Source: Burkholderiales bacterium RIFCSPLOWO2_02_FULL_57_36
GTDB lineage: Bacteria > Pseudomonadota > Gammaproteobacteria > Burkholderiales > Burkholderiaceae_D
Assembly (NCBI GenBank): GCA_001770855.1
Contig: MESE01000147.1
Coordinates: 1 to 64,000, forward strand
Direction: 5' to 3'
DNA: 64,000 bases
The number at the start of each line of letters is the position of its first letter. Within the stretch, counting starts at the first letter, position 1. The position numbers and the translations under genes were made by a program. Below the pieces are notes generated by a model, which was not told the origin of the DNA, searched no databases, and saw nothing but the letters and a program-made list of their open reading frames with translations. Of this stretch, positions 20,107 to 29,432 are shown one piece after another.

Positions 20107-20130
20107 CGATCAAATCCGATGCGCCTGCGG

Positions 20131-21090
20131 TTATTGCGTCGTGAAGGACCACGAGCGATTGACGGGCGCCCCGTCGACGCTGCCGGCAAATTGAACCTCG
20201 TAAGTGGTGCCTGCCGACAGTACGGCATATGGCACGATGGCTGCCACGGATGCCGACGTTTCGGTATCCGTGGCAGCCGCCAGCAAACGCGCCGATAACG
20301 GCGCTCCGCCACGCGGCTGCACGGTAAAGCTTTGCACGGTTACCGCAGCGGTGCCATCGGCATGCACACTGATTGGATAGCCGACTTCGTTTCGGTCCGG
20401 TACCGGGTCGGGTTCTTCCCTGTCGCTATAAAATATCACCGGTACGTTCCGCTGATCCGCAAACGGATACAAAGCCACTTTGCCTTGACCGAGACCGGCA
20501 CCGAGACCGTTCGCCGCGAATTTGGCCGTGAAGTACGTGTACCCGTCCGGCACCGTGCCGGTGCCGGTACCCGCCTCTTTGAATATCGGTTCAAAAATGA
20601 CGAAGCGATGATATATCGCATCGATCAATCCTTGCGCGGCAAAGAATCCGGAGATGCCGCCAATGGCGGCGATCACTTCGCCATAGCCGTACCGGCTCTG
20701 GTCGAATACGTAACCCGCCGCGTTCAATCGATCCAACGGCTCAATGCCGGTGAAGCCGGGCTTGCCGACAATCTGCGTATGCGTAATGGTATCGTTGAGT
20801 TTCTGATAATCGGAATGCCCTTGTGCCGCGGTATCGATGATGCGGCTGCGCGCCACTTCAGGCAAGCCCATTTGCCTGCGGCGGAAATTGAACCAGTTAA
20901 AGCCGTCGGTCGACGTATCACCGGAGGCTTGCGGCGCATTCGGTTCTTGCGAAAGTGATAGTGGCTGGGATGACGGCGCAACTGACGTGGGTGCGTTTGC
21001 GGAGTCTCCGCCCCCGCCACCGCATGCGGTCAGCAATATCGCGGCAAACAAGGCGACGACTTTGGGTGCCAAACGATCCGGGCCTTGCAT
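20131..21090 (-). CDS. CAP/SCP-domain lipoprotein
   Basis: A 319-aa exported protein. A lipobox (ILLTAC) is followed by a Gly-rich spacer (GGGGGDS) and a Ser/Pro linker. A CAP (SCP/PR1-like) domain covers residues ~60-210: FNWFNFRRRQMGLPEVARS, then AAQGHSDYQ with the conserved His, then HRFVIFEP. A C-terminal Ig-like region of about 70 residues ends the chain (VNRSWSFTTQ). AAAGGA precedes the ATG at 21090, so this start is preferred over the longer frame to 21129. The substrate or role of bacterial CAP proteins is mostly unknown. Confidence 0.8.
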   Translation of the reverse strand: MQGPDRLAPKVVALFAAILLTACGGGGGDSANAPTSVAPSSQPLSLSQEPNAPQASGDTSTDGFNWFNFRRRQMGLPEVARSRIIDTAAQGHSDYQKLNDTITHTQIVGKPGFTGIEPLDRLNAAGYVFDQSRYGYGEVIAAIGGISGFFAAQGLIDAIYHRFVIFEPIFKEAGTGTGTVPDGYTYFTAKFAANGLGAGLGQGKVALYPFADQRNVPVIFYSDREEPDPVPDRNEVGYPISVHADGTAAVTVQSFTVQPRGGAPLSARLLAAATDTETSASVAAIVPYAVLSAGTTYEVQFAGSVDGAPVNRSWSFTTQ

Positions 21091-21407
21091 AAGGCATCCT
21101 TTCAAACGACATGAAATGATCCGGCGCAATCAGATGGCGCCCACGCGGTCGTAAGGACCTGATCGCCCCGCGGCGGCAATACCTGTCCGCAAATTGCAAC
21201 CGTATGCGCAAGCAGCGCATACGGCACCAGGTTTTACATTCGGTTTCAAATTGTGGTGCAGATCGAGTGGCGCGGGGTCGAGATATATCAATATCGGACT
21301 GACAAAATTGAGAGCGTCAGCATTTCAGGGTGAAAGGGTGCGCGATGTTCAAGCGCAACGGATCGGTGCAAGACCGGGTTGGGCGCGGATATTGTTGCCG
21401 GCGGAAA
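21091..21407. other. Intergenic with a 10-bp hairpin
   Basis: 317 bp between the asparaginase and CAP genes, both minus. A perfect hairpin (CCGTATGCGC at 21200-21209 with its complement at 21215-21224, AAGCA loop) lies ~185 bp past the asparaginase stop. It has no T-run on the minus strand. No gene is seen. Confidence 0.5.
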
Positions 21408-21893
21408 TCAGCACCGTTCGAATATGCCAGCCTGGCGGTTTTTTTTCACCTTGTCCCACTCAAACACTTGCCCGTTCATCGCGATATATACGCCGTTCGG
21501 CAAAGCCTGCACGACGCCAAATGCAAATCCGAAATTGAACAAAGCATCCGAGCCGGCGATTTCATAAGGAATCATGGAGCCGGTAAGCACGATGGTCTTG
21601 GCTAGCCCGGCCTGAGCGAGCACTTCAGCGGTTTCACGCATCGTGTCGGTGCCGTGAATGATCACGATGCACTGCTCGGCGGCTTGCGTGCAAGCCGCCT
21701 CGATGCGCTGCCGGTCGGTGTTTTGCATTTCGAGCGAATCCATGAAAGGCAATTGCTCCAATACGGCCGGTACCGTGATGCGCGCGCGTTCGATGATTGC
21801 CGGCAGCGTGCTGTCGCCGAACACCAGCTTGCCCGTAATTTCATCATAGTGCTTGTCGAAGGTGCCGCCGGTGGCGAGAATGCGAAGAGTCAT
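21408..21893 (-). CDS. Single-domain asparaginase family protein
   Basis: A 161-aa protein that aligns to the N-terminal domain of L-asparaginases. It has the first catalytic threonine motif (ILATGGTFDKHYD) and the second (IIHGTDTMRET, with T, D and the downstream K of LTGSMIP replaced by the usual TGSM). The C-terminal domain of the ~330-aa enzymes is absent. One-domain members of this length occur as a distinct proteobacterial group, so I treat it as complete rather than truncated. Whether it hydrolyses asparagine is unproven. Confidence 0.8.
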   Translation of the reverse strand: MTLRILATGGTFDKHYDEITGKLVFGDSTLPAIIERARITVPAVLEQLPFMDSLEMQNTDRQRIEAACTQAAEQCIVIIHGTDTMRETAEVLAQAGLAKTIVLTGSMIPYEIAGSDALFNFGFAFGVVQALPNGVYIAMNGQVFEWDKVKKNRQAGIFERC

Positions 21894-22158
21894 AGCGGAT
21901 ATCGGAGTTTGATTGACCTGGATGCGCCATCATAAACCGAAGCTGCGATGAAAACTTTCCGTCTCCGGCTCGGTGCGGCGATCTGCTGCCATTTCGTCAA
22001 GCTTGCAAATATTTTTCCACAGTTGTGGAATTTATATCTGATCGCCGCGATCCAACGGGCATGGCGGTCAACATTTGACAACAAAATGATCGCCAATCCA
22101 TCGCCGAATCCCGCTACACTAATATTCTGATTTTCCTGATTTCGTACTTTACCGATCG

Positions 22159-22911
22159 ATGAAACCTGTTGCTCCCGGCACTGTCATTTTTCACCGCTAC
22201 CGCGGTTACGGCGTGATCACGTCCGTCAATTTGCTCACCGGCTGGATCTCCGCGCGTTTCGGCAGCGAAGGACGCGCGCTGGACCTGAACCTGTCTTCGG
22301 ATCAGGTCCAGCATGCGGACGGCGAACCGATTCTGTTCCGCATTGCGCCGCCGGCCCGCATGCCGCATGCGCGGCTGATGGCGATGGTAAGGGAATTGCA
22401 TCGTGCGGGTTACCAACGACTTTACTTGTACAGCTGGCCCAAACCGTCCGGCCTGCATTGGCGCTGGCATTTGTTTACCGGGCCGCGCAGCTGGATGCAG
22501 CGCGCCTGGCGCGAAGGCTGGTACGGTTCGGGCGCCGATTACAACCTCAATCCGGTCATGGGATGGGGCGATGCGCCCGGCGCCGGCGCCGAAGAATTGG
22601 CAAGCACGCTGGCAAAGTTCGATCCGCAGGGATTGGCGCAGGCGCTGGGCCGCGATGAAGACCATACCGCCTGGTTTGAGGAAGTCTGCGCCGCGCTGTT
22701 GCCGGATTATGCTTTCAGCCTCGGATGGGATCATCGCGACGGTCCGCAGCCGGCGAGCCTGCCGATCATCTCGGTGCGGCGCGGGGTACCCGATTATGCG
22801 GGTCCGCCGCTACCATGGCCGCCGGGCTGGGCACGCTTGTGGAACACGGCCCGGACCGATCTGGTCGTCAGAACAGATCGTGCTGACGCCCCTTTCGACG
22901 CCAGTCGTTGA
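22159..22911 (+). CDS. Hypothetical protein, Trp-rich
   Basis: A 250-aa protein without signal peptide or membrane helix. The N-terminus (VIFHRYRGYGVITSVNLLTGWISARFGSEGRALDL) resembles a small beta-barrel of the kind found in CarD/Tudor-like domains. The middle has many tryptophans (SWPKPSGLHWRWHLFTGPRSWMQRAWREGWYGSG). I do not recognise a named family. The ATG at 22159 has no strong ribosome-binding site. The 3' end overlaps the stop of the MOSC remnant on the other strand. Confidence 0.7.
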   Translation: MKPVAPGTVIFHRYRGYGVITSVNLLTGWISARFGSEGRALDLNLSSDQVQHADGEPILFRIAPPARMPHARLMAMVRELHRAGYQRLYLYSWPKPSGLHWRWHLFTGPRSWMQRAWREGWYGSGADYNLNPVMGWGDAPGAGAEELASTLAKFDPQGLAQALGRDEDHTAWFEEVCAALLPDYAFSLGWDHRDGPQPASLPIISVRRGVPDYAGPPLPWPPGWARLWNTARTDLVVRTDRADAPFDASR

Positions 22912-23044
22912 TGTGCGCAATCGATACTTCGCGCGGCCCGGGAATCAAGTTGATTGCATCACCCGCCTGCAAAATGCCTTCCTGGATCACGCGCGGATAG
23001 AATCCGGTCGCGCCGCTTTGCACCATCATTGACGCTTGATACTT
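22868..23044 (-). pseudogene. Remnant of a MOSC-domain gene (C-terminal ~57 codons)
   Basis: Reading on in the same frame past the MFS stop codon gives MMVQSGATGFYPRVIQEGIL, then QAGDAINLIPGPREVSIAHIN and a stop at 22868. This is the C-terminal end of MOSC-domain (YiiM-like) proteins, where the MMxxSGxTGFYxRVxxxG stretch is internal. The N-terminal two thirds, including the conserved cysteine, are gone; the MFS gene takes its place. I read this as a deletion relic. It is too short to be an active molybdenum-cofactor sulfur-carrier enzyme. Confidence 0.75.
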
Positions 23045-24208
23045 TCATGCGACGCGTGCCGGCGCCTGCCTGCAGGCCATGCCAACCGCAGCCTTGGACA
23101 TCGCCATTGCGGCCAGCATCAGCACCGCGCCGACAATCGACAAGGCTTCCATGCTGTATGCGGTGATGATGAACCCTCCGGTCAGGGCGCCGAATGCCTG
23201 CCCCATATACAGCGCCGACGAATTCAGCGCGACCGATGCGGATGCCAGATGTGGGGCCAAATTCACCAGGCGCACCTGTTGCGCACCGTTGAATGAAAAG
23301 CCGCCTAAACCCCACAACAGCAATAACCCGACAGTCAATGTCAGCGAGCCGCGTGTCAACGGCCAAAGCGCGAGCGCGAGCGCCATGCATGCCATCGAGA
23401 CCAAACCAACCTGAGCGGCGCCGTAACGGTCCATTACCCGGGCGCCGATAATTGTTCCGGCGACGGCGCTGACACCGAACAGCAGAAACATCATGCTGAT
23501 CGTTCCCGGTGTCGCGCCGATCGAGTCCTTCAGGATCACGGCCATATAGGTGAAAACGCTGAACTGGCCGGCGGCGCTGACCGCCGTCACGGAAATCGCA
23601 ACCAGCAGCGGCTTGTTGGCAAACAATGATTTCCATGCGGCGCGATCCATCGGCGCCACGAAGATTTTGGGCGGAATCTGGAACCAGACCCAAGCCGCAC
23701 TGGCGGCAGACAGTACGCCGACCAGCGCGATCGTCAGGCGCCACCCGATTTCCGCACCTAAGTAAGCTCCGAGCGGCATGCCGAACACAGCCGCCAGCGA
23801 CCAGCCGAGAAAAGCCATGCCGATTGCCTTTCCGCGCTGCTCGGGCGGCACGATCACGCTGGCGGTTGCAGCCGCTTGCGCGGTAAATAGTCCGGCGCCG
23901 ATGGCGGTGATGATTCTGACGGCAAGCAGCATGCCATAGCCGAGCGCAAGCGCCGCAAGAAAATGGGTAAGTGCATACAAAATCAGCGCGCCGGTCAACA
24001 GTTTGCGGCGCTCAAGCTTGCTGGTCCAGCTCGCAAAAAACGGCCCGCCGAAACATATCGTCATGGCGAACGCGGAAATAATCACGCCGATTTCCGCAGG
24101 CGTAGCCGCCAGATCCGTGGTCAGTTCGTTCAACATGCCCGGAATGATCATTGCGCCGGTGCCGATGGCAAAGTTGCCCAGGGTGAGGGACCACAGATTT
24201 GTTTTCAT
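23045..24208 (-). CDS. MFS transporter (drug/sugar exporter type)
   Basis: A 387-aa protein with twelve predicted transmembrane segments and no large loops, in the size range of the YdhP/AraJ/CmlA-type MFS exporters. The motif-A region after helix 2 reads GGPFFASWTSKLERRKLL, a weakened form of GxLaDrxGrkxxl. The start ATG at 24206-24208 is followed by NLWSLTLGNFAIGTGAMIIPG, typical of the subgroup. The substrate cannot be told. The last codons border an in-frame MOSC relic, so the deletion junction may lie at or inside its 3' end. Confidence 0.85.
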   Translation of the reverse strand: MKTNLWSLTLGNFAIGTGAMIIPGMLNELTTDLAATPAEIGVIISAFAMTICFGGPFFASWTSKLERRKLLTGALILYALTHFLAALALGYGMLLAVRIITAIGAGLFTAQAAATASVIVPPEQRGKAIGMAFLGWSLAAVFGMPLGAYLGAEIGWRLTIALVGVLSAASAAWVWFQIPPKIFVAPMDRAAWKSLFANKPLLVAISVTAVSAAGQFSVFTYMAVILKDSIGATPGTISMMFLLFGVSAVAGTIIGARVMDRYGAAQVGLVSMACMALALALWPLTRGSLTLTVGLLLLWGLGGFSFNGAQQVRLVNLAPHLASASVALNSSALYMGQAFGALTGGFIITAYSMEALSIVGAVLMLAAMAMSKAAVGMACRQAPARVA

Positions 24209-24309
24209 TAGGCTCGATTCGAAATTTCCACCAGTGTAGCGAAATGATTTTGACTCTGCCGGCGATACGGATCGGCGCCTTGCCGCACGCGGAAGTTTTG
24301 CCTGGACGG

Positions 24310-25299
24310 CTAAGTATTTTGCGAAACCGAATCCGGCATGTTCTTCGGATCGCCGTTCGCAAAATCGATCACATTCTGGAAAGCGGCACGAAAATGCATT
24401 TCGTAGCTGTGACGTTCGACATAACCCAGATGCGGTGAAGCGAGCACGTTTGGCATGCGCAGCAGTGGTGAGTCCGGCGGCAAGGGCTCGGTTTCAAAAA
24501 CATCCAGCGCCGCGCCGCCAGGACGACCTTGGCGTAACGCGCCTTCCAGTGCGCCGTTTTCGAGCAGTTCGGCACGGCTTGTATTGACGAAGAGCGCGGT
24601 CGGCTTCATTCGGTCGAGGTCAGCGCGGCCGACGATATGCCTGGTGTCGCCGGTTAGGCGAAGATGCATGGAAATGATGTCGGATTCAGCGAAAAAAGCT
24701 TCTTTTGTAGCTGCCGCTCGATATCCGTCACAAACCGCCGCGGCGCGGCTGGCATCGCTGCCCCAGATCACGACGCGCATGCCGAACGCATTGCCATATC
24801 CGGCGACAATGCGTCCGATTCGTCCATAACCCCAGATGCCCAACGTCTTTTCCTTCAGCACCGTACCGAGCGTGTTGTGTTCGGGCGACGTCGACACGGT
24901 TTGCCATAACCCGTCTTTCAAGTTCGCCAGATATTGCGGCAGCTTGCGGCTGGCGGCCATGATCAGCGCCCATGTCAGCTCGGCCGGCGCGGTGGGGTCG
25001 CCTGCGCCTTCGGCAATCGTAATACCTCTTGCAACCGCAGCGGTCACATCGATGTGACCGCTGATTTTTCCGGTCTGTGAAATCAGTTTCAGGTTGGGAA
25101 GCTTGTTCAAGAGCGTGCGCGGCAGCGCCGTACGTTCGCGGTTAAGGACAAGTACGTCGAACGGCGCCAGCCTGATTGCCAGTTGCCCGATCCCGCGCGC
25201 GCTATTGGTAAACACTTTGACCTCGTGGCCTTCCAATAACCTGAAGCAGTCAAGGTGGCGAATGCAGTCTTGATAATCGTCGAGAATGGCAATTTTCAT
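24310..25299 (-). CDS. D-2-hydroxyacid dehydrogenase family protein
   Basis: A 329-aa NAD(P)-dependent enzyme. It has the flavodoxin-like N-terminal half (MKIAILDDYQD), the Rossmann segment with LGIWGYGRIGRIVAGYG, the catalytic Arg region (FVNTSRAELLENGAL) and the His region (SPHLGYVERHSYE; the classic His-Pro appears as SPHLG). Members reduce 2-keto acids or act on phosphoglycerate; the exact substrate is not readable. A longer GTG-initiated frame extends to 25350, but homologues start at MKIAILDDYQ. Neither start has a clear Shine-Dalgarno sequence. Confidence 0.88.
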   Translation of the reverse strand: MKIAILDDYQDCIRHLDCFRLLEGHEVKVFTNSARGIGQLAIRLAPFDVLVLNRERTALPRTLLNKLPNLKLISQTGKISGHIDVTAAVARGITIAEGAGDPTAPAELTWALIMAASRKLPQYLANLKDGLWQTVSTSPEHNTLGTVLKEKTLGIWGYGRIGRIVAGYGNAFGMRVVIWGSDASRAAAVCDGYRAAATKEAFFAESDIISMHLRLTGDTRHIVGRADLDRMKPTALFVNTSRAELLENGALEGALRQGRPGGAALDVFETEPLPPDSPLLRMPNVLASPHLGYVERHSYEMHFRAAFQNVIDFANGDPKNMPDSVSQNT

Positions 25300-25410
25300 G
25301 GGAGGAGCAAATATTTTAAAGAATGCGTAACAAAGCAACGCGTACGCCACAAACTTAAATAGCCTACTACATTAGTCAACTACTTTTTACTAGATATTTG
25401 AGGTAAAGCA

Positions 25411-25440
25411 TTGAGGGCAAATGTTTGTCGGGTGTACAAT
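25411..25440 (+). promoter_or_regulatory. Candidate pckG promoter
   Basis: TTGAGG (25411-25416) and TACAAT (25435-25440) with an 18-bp spacer. This gives a ~195-nt leader before pckG. The -10 is good and the -35 weak. The rest of the 343-bp gap shows no gene. Confidence 0.4.
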
Positions 25441-25642
25441 CCTCCCCTATTTTCCCCATATCAAAGCCTGTCATCAAGGATTTCGGGCTGCAGGCGGAGA
25501 GCCGCCCGCCTTTCGACAAGACCGCCGTATCGCTATTTCCGCAGTTTCGCCGCTCATTGCGAAACGCGAGCCACAAGCCGACGACGATTCTGCCGTGCCG
25601 GGATGAGACAAGAATTCTTTATTGGCATTGGAGGTAGTATTC

Positions 25643-27499
25643 ATGAATCAGCCCGTTATGGGTGGCGTTGTATCAATCAACGCTCCAACATACATCAAGC
25701 ATCAGAAACTCATCAACTGGGTTGCGGAAGTCGCCGCCTTGACCAAGCCGGACCGTATTTACTGGTGCGACGGCTCGCAGGATGAATACGATCGGCTGTG
25801 CGCTGAAATGGTTGCCTCCGGCACCATGAAAAAACTGAACGATGCCAAGCGCCCGAACAGTTATCTTGCATGCTCCGATCCGTCCGACGTGGCGCGCGTC
25901 GAAGACCGTACCTTTATCTGTTCCGAAAAGCAGGAAGATGCCGGCCCGACCAACAACTGGATGCCGCCGGCGAAAATGCGCACCACGTTGCACGATCTGT
26001 TCGACGGCTGCATGCGCGGGCGCACCATGTATGTGGTGCCGTTTTCGATGGGTCCGCTGGGCTCCCCGATCGCGCATATCGGCGTTGAACTGTCCGACTC
26101 GCCGTATGTGGCGGTCAACATGCGCATCATGACCCGCATGGGCAAGGCGGTCTACGAAGTGCTCGGTGCCACTGGAGAATTCGTGCCCTGCGTGCACACT
26201 GTCGGCGCGCCGCTCGCGGCCAACCAGAAAGACGTTCCATGGCCGTGCAATCCAACTAAATACATCGTCCATTATCCCGAAACCCGCGAGATCTGGTCGT
26301 ATGGTTCCGGCTACGGCGGCAATGCGCTGCTCGGCAAGAAATGCTTTGCGCTGCGTATCGCCTCCACGATGGGCCGTGACCAAGGCTGGCTGGCCGAACA
26401 CATGCTGATTCTCGGCGTCGAATCGCCGGAAGGCAAAAAGCATTATGTCGCCGCCGCTTTCCCGTCCGCCTGCGGCAAGACCAACTTTGCAATGCTGATT
26501 CCACCCAAGACTTTTGAAGGCTGGAAAGTCACCACGATCGGCGACGACATCGCGTGGATCAAGCCCGGCAAGGATGGCCGTCTGTACGCGATCAATCCGG
26601 AAGCCGGTTACTTTGGCGTGGCGCCGGGCACCAACACGGCAACCAATTCCAACTGCATGGCGTCGCTGACCGCCAACACCATCTTCACCAATGTCGCGCT
26701 GACTGACGACGGCGACGTCTGGTGGGAAGGCATGACCAAGCAAGCGCCGGATCACTTGATCGATTGGCAGGGCAAGGACTGGACGCCGGAAATCGCCAAG
26801 GAAACCGGCCGCAAAGCCGCGCATCCGAATGCGCGTTTCACGGTATCCGCGACACAAAACCCGGTGCTCGACCCGGCATGGGACGATCCGGCCGGCGTGC
26901 CGATTTCAGCCTTCATTTTCGGCGGCCGCCGTTCGACCACCGTGCCGCTGGTGACCGAGGCGCGCAACTGGGTGGAAGGCGTATACATGGCAGCGACCAT
27001 GGGTTCGGAAACCACTGCTGCTGCGGCCGGGCAACAAGGCGTGGTGCGCCGCGATCCGTTCGCGATGTTGCCGTTCATGGGCTACAACATGAGCGATTAT
27101 TTCCAGCATTGGCTGGATATGGGCAAGAAAATCGAGAGCAGCGGCGCAGTGCAACCGAACATCTATTGCGTGAACTGGTTCCGCACCGATGAAAACGGCA
27201 AGTTCGTCTGGCCCGGTTTCGGCGATAACATGCGCGTACTCAAGTGGATGCTCGATCGCATTGAAGGCAAGGCGAATGGCGTTGAAAACGTATTCGGCAC
27301 CACGCCGGAATTCGGCGATCTGAAGTGGGATGGCATCGAGTTCACCCAGCAGCAATTCGACCGCATCACGTCGATCGACAAAGATGCTTGGGAAGCCGAA
27401 CTCAAGTTGCATGCCGAACTGTTCGACAAGCTGAAATACCATTTGCCGAAAGAGCTGGAAGAAGCGAAAGCCCAGTTGGAGAAGCGGCTGGCGGCTTGA
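25643..27499 (+). CDS. pckG: Phosphoenolpyruvate carboxykinase (GTP)
   Basis: A 618-aa GTP-type PEP carboxykinase that converts oxaloacetate and GTP into PEP, CO2 and GDP, the entry step of gluconeogenesis. It has the substrate-binding [18 protein letters not shown] stretch, the hyper-reactive-cysteine P-loop [13 protein letters not shown] and the metal-binding GDDIAW. The ATG at 25643 is preceded by GGAGG nine bases upstream; an in-frame upstream extension to 25622 is not needed. The gene stands alone with its own promoter candidate and a strong terminator. Confidence 0.97.
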   Translation: MNQPVMGGVVSINAPTYIKHQKLINWVAEVAALTKPDRIYWCDGSQDEYDRLCAEMVASGTMKKLNDAKRPNSYLACSDPSDVARVEDRTFICSEKQEDAGPTNNWMPPAKMRTTLHDLFDGCMRGRTMYVVPFSMGPLGSPIAHIGVELSDSPYVAVNMRIMTRMGKAVYEVLGATGEFVPCVHTVGAPLAANQKDVPWPCNPTKYIVHYPETREIWSYGSGYGGNALLGKKCFALRIASTMGRDQGWLAEHMLILGVESPEGKKHYVAAAFPSACGKTNFAMLIPPKTFEGWKVTTIGDDIAWIKPGKDGRLYAINPEAGYFGVAPGTNTATNSNCMASLTANTIFTNVALTDDGDVWWEGMTKQAPDHLIDWQGKDWTPEIAKETGRKAAHPNARFTVSATQNPVLDPAWDDPAGVPISAFIFGGRRSTTVPLVTEARNWVEGVYMAATMGSETTAAAAGQQGVVRRDPFAMLPFMGYNMSDYFQHWLDMGKKIESSGAVQPNIYCVNWFRTDENGKFVWPGFGDNMRVLKWMLDRIEGKANGVENVFGTTPEFGDLKWDGIEFTQQQFDRITSIDKDAWEAELKLHAELFDKLKYHLPKELEEAKAQLEKRLAA

Positions 27500-27543
27500 T
27501 GCTTGTGTAAATGCCTCCTCGCTACGGAGGCAAGTTCCGGAAT

Positions 27544-27577
27544 AGCGCGGCAGGGCGACCTGGCCGCGCTTTTTTTT
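27544..27577 (+). terminator. Intrinsic terminator after pckG
   Basis: AGCGCGGC (27544-27551) pairs with GCCGCGCT (27563-27570), with an inner AGG/CCT extension and a GCGA-type loop, and runs into eight T. It lies 45 nt past the stop. Confidence 0.92.
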
Positions 27578-27604
27578 GGTTGAAGTCGGCCAGGCCGGTG
27601 GAAT

Positions 27605-28702
27605 CTACGGAGCGGCCTGCTCGACCCGGTTCCGACCCGCCGCCTTGGCCGAATACAGCGCACGATCGGCGCGGCCGAGAGTGCCGGACAAATCTTCATG
27701 CAGCCGGTATTGAGCAATGCCCGACGATACCGTCACCTTGCGTCCGACATGCGAGAACGAATTTGTTTCGATGCGACGACGAATCCGTTCCAGTACGGCG
27801 CTGGCGTATGGCAGGTCGGTATCAACCAGCAATAATGCAAATTCCTCGCCGCCGTAGCGGGCGAAGTAATCCGAGCCTCGTAATTCGAGCTGGACGGCTT
27901 CGGCAAACTCGCGCAGCACATCGTCGCCCACCATGTGGCCATGCTTGTCGTTGACCGCCTTGAATGAATCGAGGTCAAGCATTGCCAGGCAAAACGCCCT
28001 GTGTTCGCGATCGGAGCGGGTCTTCTCGCGGCGCAGCGCATCCAGAAAAAAACGCCGGCTGTAAGCGCCGGTCAATTCATCATGCGATGCCAGCCGTTCA
28101 ATCGTGCCCAGCGCTTTTTCCAGATCCCGGTTCTTTTGCCGCAGCGCGCTGCGAACATTGCTGATGTACGCTCCAATCACGGCAAACCACGGCAACGCCA
28201 TCGCAAGCAGCACCCATTGCAAAACCTCGATGCGTATATCGATCGACTGCGGATGATACTTTGCCAGCAACGCGATAACAACGCCGTAACCAGCCAGCAC
28301 AAACAGTGCGGCGCCGAGAAATTGGGCGGTGCGCAGCCGCAGAATCCCGAAAATAAAACTATTAAGAAACAGGATCAACACCGCACCGCGGATCTGTTCG
28401 GTGTAATACAACACAAGCAGCAGCCACGCGCTGCTCGCCACGATCTGGACCAGGGTCATGCTCGGATCGCGCAGGTGCTTGTTCCAGCCGCTGGAAATTG
28501 CCAGATAAAACAGCGCAATGATCATTAGCGCGAGCCCGGCAAGCGCCCATGTGGCAGTTAGCGATAACCGCGACAGCCCGACTTGGCCGCAATACATTAC
28601 GAAACCGATGATTGTTATATAGGAAGCGGCTGCCATCAGCGTATGCCGGAGTCGCAGAGCCTGGGCGGGATCGTCTTTCGGAAACTTGAACCATTTTTGC
28701 AT
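27605..28702 (-). CDS. Membrane-bound diguanylate cyclase
   Basis: A 365-aa protein. Six hydrophobic segments in residues ~20-195 form an integral membrane sensor. A short coiled coil (NRDLEKALGTIERLASHDELTGAYSRRFF) leads to a GGDEF domain. The active site reads YGGEEFALLL. An RxxD inhibitory site (RGSD) lies five residues before it, so the enzyme is likely active and product-inhibited. It makes c-di-GMP from two GTP. The start at 28702 has AAAGGA upstream and is preferred to the longer frame to 28732. The signal sensed is unknown. Confidence 0.93.
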   Translation of the reverse strand: MQKWFKFPKDDPAQALRLRHTLMAAASYITIIGFVMYCGQVGLSRLSLTATWALAGLALMIIALFYLAISSGWNKHLRDPSMTLVQIVASSAWLLLVLYYTEQIRGAVLILFLNSFIFGILRLRTAQFLGAALFVLAGYGVVIALLAKYHPQSIDIRIEVLQWVLLAMALPWFAVIGAYISNVRSALRQKNRDLEKALGTIERLASHDELTGAYSRRFFLDALRREKTRSDREHRAFCLAMLDLDSFKAVNDKHGHMVGDDVLREFAEAVQLELRGSDYFARYGGEEFALLLVDTDLPYASAVLERIRRRIETNSFSHVGRKVTVSSGIAQYRLHEDLSGTLGRADRALYSAKAAGRNRVEQAAP

Positions 28703-29166
28703 ATTCGTCCTTTGCGTCCGCCTTAATAACAAGTGGCAGATTCCAAATTTACTGAAGACCGTAAGCGCTTCGATGCGGTTGGTTCAAGTGGAAGTCCCGC
28801 TATGCCGGGCGATATCGCCGCGATGCCCGACGCTGCATCCGAAACCGTCATCGCTGCGGCTAATCCGTCAGATGAGTTGCAAAGGCTCCTGATGCCGGTT
28901 CGATCTCGGTGTTCAGCAAATAAACGTGGAATCAGGCTTCGCGGCTCGGTGTTTTTATTGCTTAAGGGTAGCACGAGAAATCGTGCGAGGGGAGCCGTGG
29001 CGGCCGTTATAGTAGCCGGGCGACGGCATGAATAAGCATCGCCTGTGATGGTTGCACTCAATATTATTATGCTGCGGACGAAGCATTATCTTCGCTTCTC
29101 CGGCAGGCGGGAGGAAGGGATTTATCCGGAACATTCAATCGTGTCGGTCCGAGACGATTGTTCCAT
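28703..29166. other. Intergenic, nothing supported
   Basis: About 460 bp between the diguanylate cyclase and a small membrane ORF. Overlapping frames of 100 and 112 codons exist on opposite strands, but neither has a recognisable family, signal peptide or ribosome-binding site. I leave them out. Confidence 0.5.
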
Positions 29167-29250
29167 TTAGAAAATCAGTTTCAGCACACCGGACACCACC
29201 AGCAGACCGATCAGGAAAATGATCCCGATTATCCAAAGTAATATTTTCAT
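29167..29250 (-). CDS. 27-aa single-pass membrane peptide
   Basis: A 27-residue frame, almost wholly hydrophobic: MKILLWIIGIIFLIGLLVV, a short turn, and the basic end LKLIF. GGGAG lies five bases before the ATG, an optimal ribosome-binding site. Length, hydrophobicity and a single lysine near each end fit a small inner-membrane peptide. The family is not known to me. Confidence 0.6.
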   Translation of the reverse strand: MKILLWIIGIIFLIGLLVVSGVLKLIF

Positions 29251-29432
29251 TCAGACTCCCATTGGCGGTGCGACGAGATCGAGTGACGCTCGGCTTGTTT
29301 CGAATTTTCGATTTCATCTCCATAAAGCCGACAGCCGAATCCATCAGAAAGTTCCGGGAGAATCAATTTGCAGCCTCGGCTGCTCGGAACGGCCGGCTTA
29401 TCAGCGCAGCACCCGTATTTACGAAGCGGCTT

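Noticed and set aside
21408..21893. Asparaginase considered a truncated pseudogene
   Set aside because: One-domain members of ~160 aa are a regular proteobacterial group. Both catalytic threonine motifs are intact and the frame ends cleanly.
25673..26857. 394-codon open frame opposite pckG
   Set aside because: Antisense shadow of a well-supported gene, with no recognisable domain.
28723..29061. Overlapping 100- and 112-codon frames on opposite strands
   Set aside because: Neither has a family match, a signal peptide or a ribosome-binding site. One extends through stretches that look like degenerate intergenic DNA.
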